Assembly: GCA_963649295.1 (NCBI GenBank)
Contig: CAVJHK010000003.1
Location: forward strand, 1 to 64,000
Reading direction: 5' to 3'
Length of the DNA: 64,000 nucleotides
Origin: RGIG3528 sp963649295
GTDB lineage: Bacteria; Bacillota; Clostridia; Lachnospirales; Lachnospiraceae
Under the pieces are notes generated by a model. That model did no database searches and was not told where the DNA came from. It saw nothing but the letters and a program-made list of their open reading frames with translations. Below, piece by piece: positions 6,821-15,845 of the stretch. Position numbers and translations under genes: made by a program. Position 1 is the first letter of the stretch. Each line of letters begins with the position of its first letter.

Positions 6821-8362
6821 TTATTCTCTTATCACATTCTGTACAGAATTAAATTCAAATTCTTCTGAATTTTCGCCGGTCATCCGGACATTTTTGATTC
6901 GAACCGTGCCTACATTATTAAATATAAGCCCCGCCTTAGAATATTCCGGAATGTTGCTCATCATTGCGGGATAGCCGTGACCCGCATCCGTTTTAAACGT
7001 AAATGTCATATTCTCAATATCTATCGACTTAATCGGCATTTCGGGAAGTCCAAAGAAATAACCTGCCGCCCACTCTGCGTCCACACATTCGATATCGTTA
7101 AACTTAAATGCCCCGAGATACGGTGTGCCGTCGTCAATCGCCTGCTCTTCACGCGATTGCACATATTCCGTCTTTCCGTCCGGATCACAATAATAATACA
7201 TATTGATAACAAGCGGAGTAAGGACGTTTTCCATTTTGATATTCGAAAATTCAACGCCGTCAACAACGGCATATTTTCCTCTTCCGCGGCGGGTTTTTAT
7301 TCTTAATCCTCTGTCGGTATGACTGAAATAGCATTGCGAAACCGTCAAGTCACGAATTCCGCCCGACATTTCACTTCCGAGCACAACAGCACCGTGCGCA
7401 TATTCCATAAGGCAGTTGCGAATCAAATGGTTTGATGCGGGAGTTTTGTATTTCATTCCCATATACATTTTGCCCGACTTTATCGCTATTGCATCATCAC
7501 CGACCGCAAAACGCATTCCGATATATCTCACATCATCGCATGACTCAGGATCGGAGCCGTCGGTATTGGGGCTGACTTTTGGTGCAATGACCGCCGTATC
7601 ATAAAAATAAATACTCTTACTGAAGAAAGGGTGAAAATTCCACGAAGGGGAATTTTGCCCCGTGATTCCGTGAAAAACAACATTCTCGCACTTATTCAGG
7701 AATACAAGTTTCGGACGTGCGACCTCCCTGTTCTTGGGATTTATCCACCATGTGGAATTTTCGGCATTTGCGTCAATGATTCCGCGCCCGACAATATTTA
7801 TATTTTTGGCATAAAACGCGCTTATAAAGCTTTGGTGACACTTGTGCGGAAGTCCTTCCCATGAAGAAACGTGAAATTCTTCTTGCGTTACGGGATCCGT
7901 AACACTTCCCGGGAAAACAGGATAATGTGATTCGTCTGTATCTCCGAGCAAAATTGCATTTTCTTTAAGTTCAAGAGTAATATCGCTCTTTAACATAATC
8001 GGGCGCACATAATATGTTCCCTTTTCTATTTGCACGCGTCCGTTTGCCGGACATGCATAAATCGCATTTTGTATTGCAAGCGTATCGTCGGTCTTTCCGT
8101 CACCCACAGCTCCAAAATCAGAAACGGATAAGCATACGCTTTCGGGATTGGTCCTAAATAAACACTTTTCTCCCAAAACTTCAACCGTATATTCCGTATC
8201 AGGTGTCAGATCAAATATCGAAAAGACATTCGTTCTTACGTCTTTTAATACTTTTTCGCTGTTTAAAAAAACATCAAAACTTCCGTCCGAATAATAAGGC
8301 AACGTATTTGCAAGTTCAAAACATGCCGAAACGGATGATACATACAAAAGATTGAATTTCAT
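6821..8362 (-). CDS. Cytoplasmic GH28 polygalacturonase (probably exo-acting)
   Basis: Family 28 right-handed beta-helix enzyme that hydrolyses alpha-1,4-galacturonan. The ATG at 8362 (513 residues) has AAGGAG seven bases upstream; an in-frame extension to 8428 would translate the leader hairpin. No signal peptide is present. A short beta-sandwich-like region (residues 1-75) precedes the helix, which begins at V-x-D-FGAVGDGKTDDT near residue 83. Catalytic motifs: NTDGSDP, VGDDAIAIKSG, GSEMSGG (in place of the endo-type GHG) and RIKTRRGRG. The lack of a signal and the GSE variant resemble intracellular exo-polygalacturonases, so it likely trims imported oligogalacturonides. It follows the AraC regulator. 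Confidence 0.9.
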   Translation of the reverse strand: MKFNLLYVSSVSACFELANTLPYYSDGSFDVFLNSEKVLKDVRTNVFSIFDLTPDTEYTVEVLGEKCLFRTNPESVCLSVSDFGAVGDGKTDDTLAIQNAIYACPANGRVQIEKGTYYVRPIMLKSDITLELKENAILLGDTDESHYPVFPGSVTDPVTQEEFHVSSWEGLPHKCHQSFISAFYAKNINIVGRGIIDANAENSTWWINPKNREVARPKLVFLNKCENVVFHGITGQNSPSWNFHPFFSKSIYFYDTAVIAPKVSPNTDGSDPESCDDVRYIGMRFAVGDDAIAIKSGKMYMGMKYKTPASNHLIRNCLMEYAHGAVVLGSEMSGGIRDLTVSQCYFSHTDRGLRIKTRRGRGKYAVVDGVEFSNIKMENVLTPLVINMYYYCDPDGKTEYVQSREEQAIDDGTPYLGAFKFNDIECVDAEWAAGYFFGLPEMPIKSIDIENMTFTFKTDAGHGYPAMMSNIPEYSKAGLIFNNVGTVRIKNVRMTGENSEEFEFNSVQNVIRE

Positions 8363-8386
8363 ACAAATTCTCCTTAATTTATAAAT

Positions 8387-8412
8387 CGGCACCGTGCTTT
8401 CACGCGGTGCCG
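8387..8412. other. Strong GC-rich hairpin in the leader of the GH28 gene
   Basis: CGGCAC...GTGCCG with an inner CGTG/CACG stem, a two-base bulge and a four-base loop, between the AraC stop and the GH28 ribosome site. It has no T tract after it, so it is more likely an mRNA structure or operator than a terminator. Confidence 0.5.
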
Positions 8413-8448
8413 GATGAAAAAATATCATATTTTATTTAATAATGCTTC

Positions 8449-9312
8449 TTATTTAATCGACGAAGCAAATTCTCTCGGACCTGAACCGTATTCAGCTTTA
8501 AATGCACGATAAAATCCGGCATAATCACAAAATCCGCAACGACGGTATACGGTATTCGGACGCTCACCCTGAGCCAAAAACTGTCTTGCAATCTGGACAC
8601 GCTTCTTTTGAATATAGTGATAAACACCCGTACCCATTTGCTTTCGGAATTCATGGCTCAAGTGGTATTTGCTCACATAAAGCTTTTCTGCCATTTCATC
8701 AAGAGACAATTGCTCACCGTAATGTTCGTTGACATAATCGATTACTCCCGCAACGAGAGCACTCGTATAAGCATATTCTTCGTTCTTTTCTCCCTCCGAA
8801 TCGGAAATGCGGTTCAAAAGCACAAGAAGCTGCGCAATCAGGCTCTCCTGCATTACATCACCGCCGTATCCTTCACAATCGGATTCACGATAAATGCTGT
8901 CCATAAGATTTCTTATGTCATTCATGTATTCGATAGGAGCGCGAAGCTGGTTATTGTAATCCTCTTTGTTTGGATTTAAGCATTTTTCAAGGTTAGTATT
9001 TTCGGTGGAAAGACGCGTAAGCATTGCCGGATCTATCCACAAAACGTATCTTTCGTAAGGCTCCGTATCGGATTTTATAAAAACCTGATGGAGTTCCTTG
9101 GGACTTATAAAAAGAACATCTCCGGGCATAACACGATAGATTTTGCCTTCAATCGAATATGTAACATCACCCGATACAAGAAAATAAATTTCATAAAAAT
9201 CATGATGATGAAGTTCCACATCCTGAAGATAAGTATCTCTTTTATGCTGTATTTCAAAGTCCTTACGGCACATTACCTGTCTTGGGTTGTATGTCTGGAG
9301 CTTTGTAGCCAT
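8449..9312 (-). CDS. AraC-family transcriptional regulator
   Basis: 287 residues. The N-terminal cupin-type sensor (about residues 20-105) includes the HHHDFYEIYFLVSGD block and the PGDVLFI turn. The C-terminal double helix-turn-helix (about 185-285) includes LSLDEMAEKLYVSKYHLSHEF, truncated here to its key part, and the second-helix block GFCDYAGFYRAFK. GGAGGT precedes the ATG at 9312. It sits inside the pectin transport operon between membrane protein genes and GH28, so it is the best candidate for the pathway-specific activator, sensing a uronate or oligouronate. Confidence 0.9.
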   Translation of the reverse strand: MATKLQTYNPRQVMCRKDFEIQHKRDTYLQDVELHHHDFYEIYFLVSGDVTYSIEGKIYRVMPGDVLFISPKELHQVFIKSDTEPYERYVLWIDPAMLTRLSTENTNLEKCLNPNKEDYNNQLRAPIEYMNDIRNLMDSIYRESDCEGYGGDVMQESLIAQLLVLLNRISDSEGEKNEEYAYTSALVAGVIDYVNEHYGEQLSLDEMAEKLYVSKYHLSHEFRKQMGTGVYHYIQKKRVQIARQFLAQGERPNTVYRRCGFCDYAGFYRAFKAEYGSGPREFASSIK

Positions 9313-9325
9313 GTTTACCTCCGGG

Positions 9326-9847
9326 TTATCCTTTCTTTCCCTTTAAAAATATTTTTTTGAAAATATATTTTACAAAAAGTACAATCAAATCAACAAATAA
9401 AACAAATATACCATAGCCTACCGGCTCAACGGCAATTAACAGCTCTCCGTCCGCCCTTAATCCGACGCTCACTGCAAACATATTTATAGAGCTATATATC
9501 GCATATACAACAAAAGAAACTATCAAATAATAGACAATATTTAAGAAAAACGAAATAAGACTTCTCTTCGGAAATACCATCCATTTGTCATAATCGTTGT
9601 GATCGGTGCGCATGTAACGGAAAATATTATTCACAAGAAGGTCGTTTACCATTCCCAGAACAATTCCGAGTGCGGCAATAAGATCAAGGTTATCCGCCTT
9701 ATGAAGTGCGGGGATTCCCATTCCCACAAAAAAGAATACCGCTCCCGCAAACCACCATTTGATAAAAATTGCCTTTACGGGCTGCGGTACCATAGCAAGC
9801 TTGTCTACACTGTATGGATTAAGCTTTTTGTCTTGATTATTCTTCAT
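9326..9847 (-). CDS. Uncharacterised four-helix membrane protein (ABC operon, 1 of 5)
   Basis: 173 residues from the ATG at 9847; a TTG three codons earlier is less likely. Hydrophobic segments lie near residues 25-45, 55-73, 98-122 and 140-165, with a charged segment RTDHNDYDKW between the second and third. I recognise no family. Its start overlaps the end of the previous gene by 11 bases, so translation is coupled. The upstream neighbours are another small membrane protein and an ABC ATPase; AraC follows 13 bp later. The context suggests a part or accessory of the oligouronate importer, but nothing in the protein proves it. Confidence 0.75.
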   Translation of the reverse strand: MKNNQDKKLNPYSVDKLAMVPQPVKAIFIKWWFAGAVFFFVGMGIPALHKADNLDLIAALGIVLGMVNDLLVNNIFRYMRTDHNDYDKWMVFPKRSLISFFLNIVYYLIVSFVVYAIYSSINMFAVSVGLRADGELLIAVEPVGYGIFVLFVDLIVLFVKYIFKKIFLKGKKG

Positions 9848-10382
9848 CCGTTGCAATTACCTCGTCAGAGGTTTCTTTTTCTCCCGCAAATTCATCGTCC
9901 TTAATCGTTGTATTGATAAGGTTGAGAGCCTTTGCATAAAGTGGCTTAAGCACGATAAGAAGTATCGAAATCACAAGCCAGACCATATGTGTAACCGACT
10001 TGCCTGCGGCTTCTGCAAGCTGAATTCTCTCTGTTTCCGCAATTGCATCTCTGTGAAGTACCTTGTAGCAAAGAGCGTCACATACAAAAAGCGCAACAAG
10101 CTGGATAACGGACAGGATAAGCATCGGCATTCTCACGCCCTTTTTGTCATGCGAATTCATATATGTAAAAATCGAAAGGAATGACATAAGCGTGATAACA
10201 AATACAAGTATTGCAACATAATAATCGTTACAATAAATTGCAGCCATCGAAAACGTCGAAAGGTTGAATGTATAAACCATGCAGCTTATTATGATTGCCA
10301 AAAAAGGAAGTGTTTCAGGCTTTCTCTTAAGGTGTACTATTTTTTTTCTGATAAATTCTTTTATTGCAGCCAAAAAAGCCAT
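9837..10382 (-). CDS. Uncharacterised four-helix membrane protein (ABC operon, 2 of 5)
   Basis: 181 residues with hydrophobic segments near 25-48, 53-73, 85-105 and 128-152, and an acidic cytoplasmic-looking tail rich in Glu and Asp (last 20 residues). No recognised domain. It lies nine bases after the ABC ATPase and overlaps the next membrane gene. The pairing of two small membrane proteins directly after the ATPase mirrors the pair directly before it. Confidence 0.75.
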   Translation of the reverse strand: MAFLAAIKEFIRKKIVHLKRKPETLPFLAIIISCMVYTFNLSTFSMAAIYCNDYYVAILVFVITLMSFLSIFTYMNSHDKKGVRMPMLILSVIQLVALFVCDALCYKVLHRDAIAETERIQLAEAAGKSVTHMVWLVISILLIVLKPLYAKALNLINTTIKDDEFAGEKETSDEVIATDEE

Positions 10383-10391
10383 TGTACTCTC

Positions 10392-11456
10392 CTATCTGAT
10401 TGCTTTTGTCGTTTCTTTGTCAAAAATATGAATCTTGCCGGGCTTGAAGCCGATTTTTAATATATCGTTTTCTTTATAATCACACCATTCCTTAAATTTA
10501 CATGTAAGCTTTTTGGTGCCCATAAATCCGTGAACAAGTGTATTTTGACCGAGATTTTCGTTTAATTTAACCTTAAAATCAATATCTCCGTCTTTTGTTA
10601 TGTCTTCGGGACGAATACCGAGTATTGCCTCTTTTCCGTCATAATTCTCAAGCGGCTTTTTAAGATTGTCGGGAATTGCGATATCGATGTTGTCATTAAC
10701 GATTCTGCCGTTTGCGATCGCAACATCCACAAAATTCATCGGCGGAAGTCCTATAAAGCTTGCAACAAATACATTTGCAGGTGTATCGTAAAGCTCTGTC
10801 GGAGTACCGATTTGCTGAACATAGCCTTCGCTCATGCATACGATTCTGTCCGCAAGAGTAAGAGCTTCCGTCTGGTCATGCGTAACATAAAGCATCGTTG
10901 ATTTGAGTCTGTCATGAAGAAGCATGAGCTCGCGTCTCATCGAACCGCGAAGCTTTGCATCAAGGTTTGAAAGAGGTTCGTCAAAAAGGAAAACTTTAGG
11001 ATTACGCACAATCGCACGTCCTACCGCAACACGCTGGCGCTGACCTCCGGACAGGTTACGCGGCTTTTTGTTTAATTGATCAGTAAGTCCCAAAATCTCT
11101 GCGGCTTCCATGACTTTTTTGTGAATCTCATCCGCATTTTCATGACGAAGAACAAGCGAAAAAGCCATGTTTTCATAAACGGTCATATGAGCATAAAGAG
11201 CATAGTTCTGGAAAACCATCGCAATGTCTCTGTCCTTCGGGGCTTCGTTTGTGACATCGCGTCCGTCGATAAGAAGCTTACCCGTCGTAATCTCTTCAAG
11301 TCCCGCAACCATTCGAAGCGTTGTTGATTTTCCGCATCCGGACGGTCCGACAAGTACGATAAATTCACCGTCTTTCACGTCAAGATTAAAATCATATACC
11401 GCATGTGCTCCGTTTGGATATACTTTGTTTAAATTTTTAAGCTGTAAGTCCGACAT
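10392..11456 (-). CDS. Sugar ABC transporter ATPase (MsmX/UgpC type), first copy
   Basis: 354-residue ATP-binding subunit of a CUT1-type importer. Walker A GPSGCGKST at about 38-46, Q-loop FQNYALYAHM, signature LSGGQRQRVAVGRA near 137, Walker B VFLFDEPLSNLDAKLR, H-loop YVTHDQTEA. The C-terminal regulatory beta domain of the MalK/MsmX type (about 240-350) contains GIRPEDI. Its start abuts the stop of the preceding membrane gene (TAAATG). A second ATPase gene (17541-18632) opens the same operon. This one sits among the unrecognised membrane proteins, so it may energise them rather than the sugar permeases. Confidence 0.93.
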   Translation of the reverse strand: MSDLQLKNLNKVYPNGAHAVYDFNLDVKDGEFIVLVGPSGCGKSTTLRMVAGLEEITTGKLLIDGRDVTNEAPKDRDIAMVFQNYALYAHMTVYENMAFSLVLRHENADEIHKKVMEAAEILGLTDQLNKKPRNLSGGQRQRVAVGRAIVRNPKVFLFDEPLSNLDAKLRGSMRRELMLLHDRLKSTMLYVTHDQTEALTLADRIVCMSEGYVQQIGTPTELYDTPANVFVASFIGLPPMNFVDVAIANGRIVNDNIDIAIPDNLKKPLENYDGKEAILGIRPEDITKDGDIDFKVKLNENLGQNTLVHGFMGTKKLTCKFKEWCDYKENDILKIGFKPGKIHIFDKETTKAIR

Positions 11457-11921
11457 TTATTTTAATTCTCCCTTTTTCTTAAGGAAATTCATAAGCATTG
11501 TTGATTTTATAAAGCTGATTACGGCTGCGGCAAACATAAAGAGTGCCGAGAGAATCATGAGTAATTTTATTTTTGTATGAAGTGCGCCTGTGATAAATTC
11601 AAATTGCAAAAGCTGAGCCGGGAAAATACCGATTCTGACAAGCTGAACTATTCCGACAGCCAAAGCAGCTACCGACCAATTGCGGTGATAAGTTTTTAAT
11701 TCTTCACCTATATAGAATGCAGCAAGCATAAACAAAATGTTTACAACCACATCCACTCCGATCATATAATATTTAAAATCTCCTTTTCCGGTGAGAGTTT
11801 GAAGATATATGTTGGAATATATAAACATAAACTGGATAACATCGCATATAAGGCTGAACATGCACATCCAAAAGGAGAATGAGTCATTTTTGTAACGCAT
11901 GCGTTCTACGTTTAATTTCAT
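11457..11921 (-). CDS. Uncharacterised four-helix membrane protein (ABC operon, 3 of 5)
   Basis: 154 residues with four hydrophobic segments near 18-40, 50-72, 82-105 and 118-142, and a basic C-terminus. No recognised family. Spacing to its neighbours is one base upstream and zero downstream (stop TAA joined to the ATPase ATG), so it is tightly coupled to the ATPase. It lacks the EAA cytoplasmic loop of ABC permeases, so a conventional permease role is not supported. Confidence 0.75.
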   Translation of the reverse strand: MKLNVERMRYKNDSFSFWMCMFSLICDVIQFMFIYSNIYLQTLTGKGDFKYYMIGVDVVVNILFMLAAFYIGEELKTYHRNWSVAALAVGIVQLVRIGIFPAQLLQFEFITGALHTKIKLLMILSALFMFAAAVISFIKSTMLMNFLKKKGELK

Positions 11922-11922
11922 C

Positions 11923-12504
11923 TTATGCCTCCTTGCCCTTCAATTGTGCCATGGCCTGTTTTTCCATAATCATCCAGACCGTTTTCCAAATTAAATTAAG
12001 AATAATAAGTATTGCGGAAATAATTCCGATTGCACCTATAAAGTTTCCGCAATCAAACCAAAAAGTCGATTCCGTATATGATGACGTAGGCATCCATGAA
12101 TCCCATTCAGCCCATGTCGCAAAATCAACCTTTGTAAGAAATTCGTTTTTGTAAAACATTGAATATTTCATGTCATAGATTGCAAGCCAAATGATGAAAC
12201 CTATATAAAGTACGGAAGAAACGTAATTTGTTATATAATATTTTCTTCTCTTTGTATTTTGCATCATATACATGATACCTACAAGTATAAGTGCAACTAT
12301 CGAATATATAAGCGCCATTTTGTTGAATTCCTGAACCTCGTAATACAGCCGGCTTCCTTCAACATACATGAAGCTTGCCTCGTCGATGTAATACGAAAGG
12401 TAATAAAGATCTGTACAGAATCCGAGTGCAAATATAAAGAAAAGCACCGACGTGATTAGCGCAAATACAGCTGTTATTTTTTGAAATTTCATTTGTGCCT
12501 GCAT
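11923..12504 (-). CDS. Uncharacterised four-helix membrane protein (ABC operon, 4 of 5)
   Basis: 193 residues. Hydrophobic segments lie near 10-30, 62-80, 92-112 and 152-178. The first predicted outer loop (31-60) is rich in Tyr and acidic residues, and the second (113-150) is rich in Trp, Ser and Thr (WAEWDSWMP), which could suit carbohydrate contact. That is inference only. AAAGGAAAC lies before the ATG at 12504. An intrinsic terminator separates it from the binding-protein gene, so its expression depends on read-through or on an unseen promoter. Confidence 0.75.
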   Translation of the reverse strand: MQAQMKFQKITAVFALITSVLFFIFALGFCTDLYYLSYYIDEASFMYVEGSRLYYEVQEFNKMALIYSIVALILVGIMYMMQNTKRRKYYITNYVSSVLYIGFIIWLAIYDMKYSMFYKNEFLTKVDFATWAEWDSWMPTSSYTESTFWFDCGNFIGAIGIISAILIILNLIWKTVWMIMEKQAMAQLKGKEA

Positions 12505-12528
12505 ATTTTTGTTTCCTTTGGTTTTGTT

Positions 12529-12560
12529 AAAAATTTGCGGGGAGGGGTACTCCCCGCAAA
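12529..12560 (-). terminator. Internal terminator after the binding-protein gene
   Basis: Perfect 11-pair GC-rich stem (TTTGCGGGGAG/CTCCCCGCAAA) with a five-base loop and five T on the minus strand, 33 bp after the binding-protein stop and 25 bp before the next gene. It probably sets a step-down so the binding protein is made in excess. Confidence 0.85.
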
Positions 12561-12592
12561 AAATCTTTATTTAACGGATAAATCCGTGTTCA

Positions 12593-14875
12593 TTACTGAG
12601 CATTCTTTGCCGAAACGGCCTTTTCAAATCCAACCTTTACAGATTCGATAAAGATGGAATATTCCTTCTTTGTCTTCGAGAAGTAAGAGGAAAGGTTTGT
12701 GCAATTATCCGAAATGATTGAGTTCTCGGAAGATGTTGTTGCAAATGTTGTAGGAATAATGCGATAGAAAGGAGATTCACAATCTTCACTGTTAACCTGA
12801 ACATGCTCAAGTACCCCATAAACAAGTGCGTTGTTGATCTTTTCGAGACCCTTCTTACCGTTGTCGGATGTACACTGATATTCCATACCCTGCTGCTTGA
12901 TATATCCGATAGGGAATGTAGCTGCAAGATACTGACGATAATAGTTTGTATAACTGCCCTTTGCAAGAGTCTTAAATTCGTTAAGAGCTGCCGCAGAGAG
13001 CTTCGGAACCTGTGTTCCCTGATAATCGATATAAACGATGTTGCCCTTTGAATCATGCTCAATCCAAGCATCGGGACCATAGCTCATAAGAGTATTTCCT
13101 TCTGTCGAATACATATAATCAAAGAGGTAAAGAGCCTTTGCAAGCTTGTCGGCATCTGCTGCACAGCCTGTTGTAATTGCCCAACCTTCTGTCTTAACGG
13201 ATCTCCAGGACTCTGTGAATCTTGTCCACTTACCGATGAGGTTGCCCTCTGAATCGGCTGTTGTATACCAATAAGCTACAGGGTTGATGATGGACTCAAG
13301 GTCGAAGCCTTCAACAGATACGGTATTGTTGTAAGCTGTCTGCGTCTGTACATAGTCATAAAGACCAAAGCCCAAGTTCTTATTGTACATTGTATCGTAA
13401 ACCTTTGTACCGGAAGCACCGCCTGCACCTTCCTTATCGAAGTCGGTGAGGATGAGTCCGTCTGTATACATCTGGTTCATCTTCTCGATTACATAATACA
13501 TATCGGATGACTGACGTCCGTCGCAAAGATTTCCGTTTGCGTCAAAATAGAGATAATCCTTCTCGGAATCAGCACCGCGAACACCAAAGAGGTTGGAGCA
13601 AAGTGTGATGAGGTCGGATGTTCTCTGAAGTGTGGCTTCACGTCCGAAGAGACCGTAAACAACATCGCTTGCACCGTTTGTGAGATATTTGGGGTTAGCA
13701 ACAACGCAACGGATAAGAGCTATAAATTCGTCTGCATCATAAGCCGCATTCTGGCCGATGAAGAGATCTGCTCTGTTTTCGCCGTAGTAGCCGTTGTATG
13801 TTGTGTCGATGTAGTCACGAAGAGCCTTAACCATCGAAGCACCTGTCTTATCGGAAAGATCCTTTAAGATATTTGTGATGTTCTTCTCGTAAGACTTTGT
13901 AACCTTTTCAACGCCTGAACCGTCAGCCTTTACAACGGAAACTTCGATTGCTTCGCTGCCTGTTGCGGAATCGGGCATATAATTTGTATATGTCATCTGA
14001 CCCGAATATGCTCCGTCAAATTTGGATGCGTCATAATTGCCGTTAAGAAGAGCCTTAACCCAGTCAATACGAACAAGGAAAGTCTTCTCGATGTCGTTGT
14101 ATCCGTCGAAGTAAGGTGCGAAATAGATATGTCCGTCACCGGCTGTGATTATTGTCTTAACTACTTCGTTTTCCTCAAGGAAAGCCTTGAAATTGGGCAT
14201 ATAGTCAAGATAAAGATCAAGCGGAATGAAGGAACCTGTCTGACCGTCTTCGTTGAACGATGCAGCCGATCCGCAGATAACGTCGATATTCTCGAAGTTT
14301 GCTGCCTTGGCAACCTTGTAGTTGTTGTTAACCGAGCTTTCGGTTGATGTTACATCGTTGATTGTGAAGCCTAAGTTCTCCTGGAACTGCTTCCATGTAG
14401 GAAGAAGGTCACCCTTCTTGTATGTGTTTCCGTCTGCTGCTTCATAAGCCTCGTCAAGCGTATAGCTCATTCTGAGTGCGTTATAAAGTACGGACATGTT
14501 GAGTGTGACATTCTTTGTCTTGTCGCCGACCTTTGCTGCCGTAGCAGTGCTTGTCGATGAATAGGATCCCGAAAGCATTCTCTTGTAAGCGCCGTCAAGA
14601 GCCTTTAAGTAAAGTGTGCCACCGAAGTCTTTCTGTGCGGTTTCAAGCAATGACTTTGCTGCTGCACTGATGGTCTTCTCCTCGATTTTGGCAGGTGCCG
14701 CAGTGGGAACGGGTGTTGCCGTAGGATCTGCTGCGGGTGCCTTGGTTGCTGCGGGTGCCTGTGTAGCGGAAGGTGCCTTAGTGGGATCTGCGGTTGATGT
14801 ATTGCCGCATCCTGCAAGCATTCCTACTACCATTGCACTTGCGAGAACCATTGAAATAACTTTCTTTAATTTCAT
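12593..14875 (-). CDS. Extracellular solute-binding lipoprotein of a sugar ABC importer
   Basis: 760 residues from the ATG at 14875, which has GGAGGG upstream; the frame's upstream extension has no ribosome site. A lipoprotein signal (basic MKLKK, hydrophobic core, lipobox LAGC with Cys at about 24) is followed by a Thr/Pro/Ala-rich linker (TPVPTAAP-like, about 30-65) and a large binding domain. It belongs with LplA/YtcQ-type binding proteins because two LplB/YtcP-type permeases follow its pattern upstream, but it is longer than the usual 500-550 residues. The likely ligands are oligogalacturonides, by context with GH28, PL9 and uxaB. Confidence 0.9.
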   Translation of the reverse strand: MKLKKVISMVLASAMVVGMLAGCGNTSTADPTKAPSATQAPAATKAPAADPTATPVPTAAPAKIEEKTISAAAKSLLETAQKDFGGTLYLKALDGAYKRMLSGSYSSTSTATAAKVGDKTKNVTLNMSVLYNALRMSYTLDEAYEAADGNTYKKGDLLPTWKQFQENLGFTINDVTSTESSVNNNYKVAKAANFENIDVICGSAASFNEDGQTGSFIPLDLYLDYMPNFKAFLEENEVVKTIITAGDGHIYFAPYFDGYNDIEKTFLVRIDWVKALLNGNYDASKFDGAYSGQMTYTNYMPDSATGSEAIEVSVVKADGSGVEKVTKSYEKNITNILKDLSDKTGASMVKALRDYIDTTYNGYYGENRADLFIGQNAAYDADEFIALIRCVVANPKYLTNGASDVVYGLFGREATLQRTSDLITLCSNLFGVRGADSEKDYLYFDANGNLCDGRQSSDMYYVIEKMNQMYTDGLILTDFDKEGAGGASGTKVYDTMYNKNLGFGLYDYVQTQTAYNNTVSVEGFDLESIINPVAYWYTTADSEGNLIGKWTRFTESWRSVKTEGWAITTGCAADADKLAKALYLFDYMYSTEGNTLMSYGPDAWIEHDSKGNIVYIDYQGTQVPKLSAAALNEFKTLAKGSYTNYYRQYLAATFPIGYIKQQGMEYQCTSDNGKKGLEKINNALVYGVLEHVQVNSEDCESPFYRIIPTTFATTSSENSIISDNCTNLSSYFSKTKKEYSIFIESVKVGFEKAVSAKNAQ

Positions 14876-14945
14876 AGAGCCCTCCAATATAAAATTAATA
14901 TTTATCGTAAACGCGGACAATCCGTCGTTTAGGATCTGAAAAAAA

Positions 14946-15827
14946 TCACTCCTTGACGCCGCCAAGGTTTACACCCTTTGCAAAATATTTCTGGATGTAA
15001 GGATAAATAATGAGAATCGGGATTATCGCGCAAATAATCATGGAATAAATTACGGAATCGGTCGCAAAATTGTCAAAGGCCTGGGTTTCCGTTGTATTAA
15101 ACTGTTCAAGCGTATCTCTTATAAATACCTGAAGCGGCCACTCGGCTGAGTTGCCGATCATCTTTCTTGCCCAGAAATAACCGTTCCATCTTGAAATTCC
15201 GAAGAACAATGCCACCGTTGCGATTGCCGATTTTGACATCGGAACATAAACCTTTGTGAGCACCTGGAATTCAGATGCACCGTCAACGATTGCGGCCTCT
15301 TCTATCTCACTCGGAACGCCTTCGAATGCATTGCGGAGAAGGATCGTATTATATGCGTTCATACCCATTGCAATAACGATAAGCCATTTGTCGTCCGTGA
15401 TTCCGACGTTTTGGAAAACCGTTTGTGTTGCACGGTAGTTGAGCCATGTAGGAATAATTCCCGCTGAGAACCACATCGTAAACGAAAGCAGGAAGTTCCA
15501 GCCCGTTCTGAACAAAAGTCTCTTTTTTGAAAGTGCATATGCACCGGCGATTGCAATAAACAATGCCCAAATCGTACCGTAAAAGGTAACAAAGAGTGTA
15601 TTGGCATAGCATGTCCAGAATTCTTTTTGCTCAAGCACATATTTAAATGCGTCAAATTGTATGTCGACGGGAAGAAGAATAACGCTTCCGTCACGAAGAG
15701 CATCCATTCCGCTTATCGAAGCCGAAATCGCATATACAAAGGGGTATAAGCAGAAAATGGCAAATACGGTAAGGAAAAGATATGCAAATATTTTAAAAAT
15801 CAATTCAGAAATCTCAAGTCTTTTCAC
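14946..15827 (-). CDS. Sugar ABC transporter permease (YtcP/LplC type)
   Basis: 293-residue CUT1 permease with six membrane segments. The EAA loop that docks the ATPase reads EIEEAAIVDGASEFQ near residue 185. The N-terminus (FLTVFAIFCLYPFVYAISAS) and the C-terminal KGVNLGGVKE are typical of the YtcP/LplC group. It follows the LplB-type permease with an 18-bp gap and precedes the binding protein, the normal order for this class of oligouronate importers. Confidence 0.93.
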   Translation of the reverse strand: MKRLEISELIFKIFAYLFLTVFAIFCLYPFVYAISASISGMDALRDGSVILLPVDIQFDAFKYVLEQKEFWTCYANTLFVTFYGTIWALFIAIAGAYALSKKRLLFRTGWNFLLSFTMWFSAGIIPTWLNYRATQTVFQNVGITDDKWLIVIAMGMNAYNTILLRNAFEGVPSEIEEAAIVDGASEFQVLTKVYVPMSKSAIATVALFFGISRWNGYFWARKMIGNSAEWPLQVFIRDTLEQFNTTETQAFDNFATDSVIYSMIICAIIPILIIYPYIQKYFAKGVNLGGVKE

Positions 15828-15845
15828 TTTAAATATCTCCTAACT

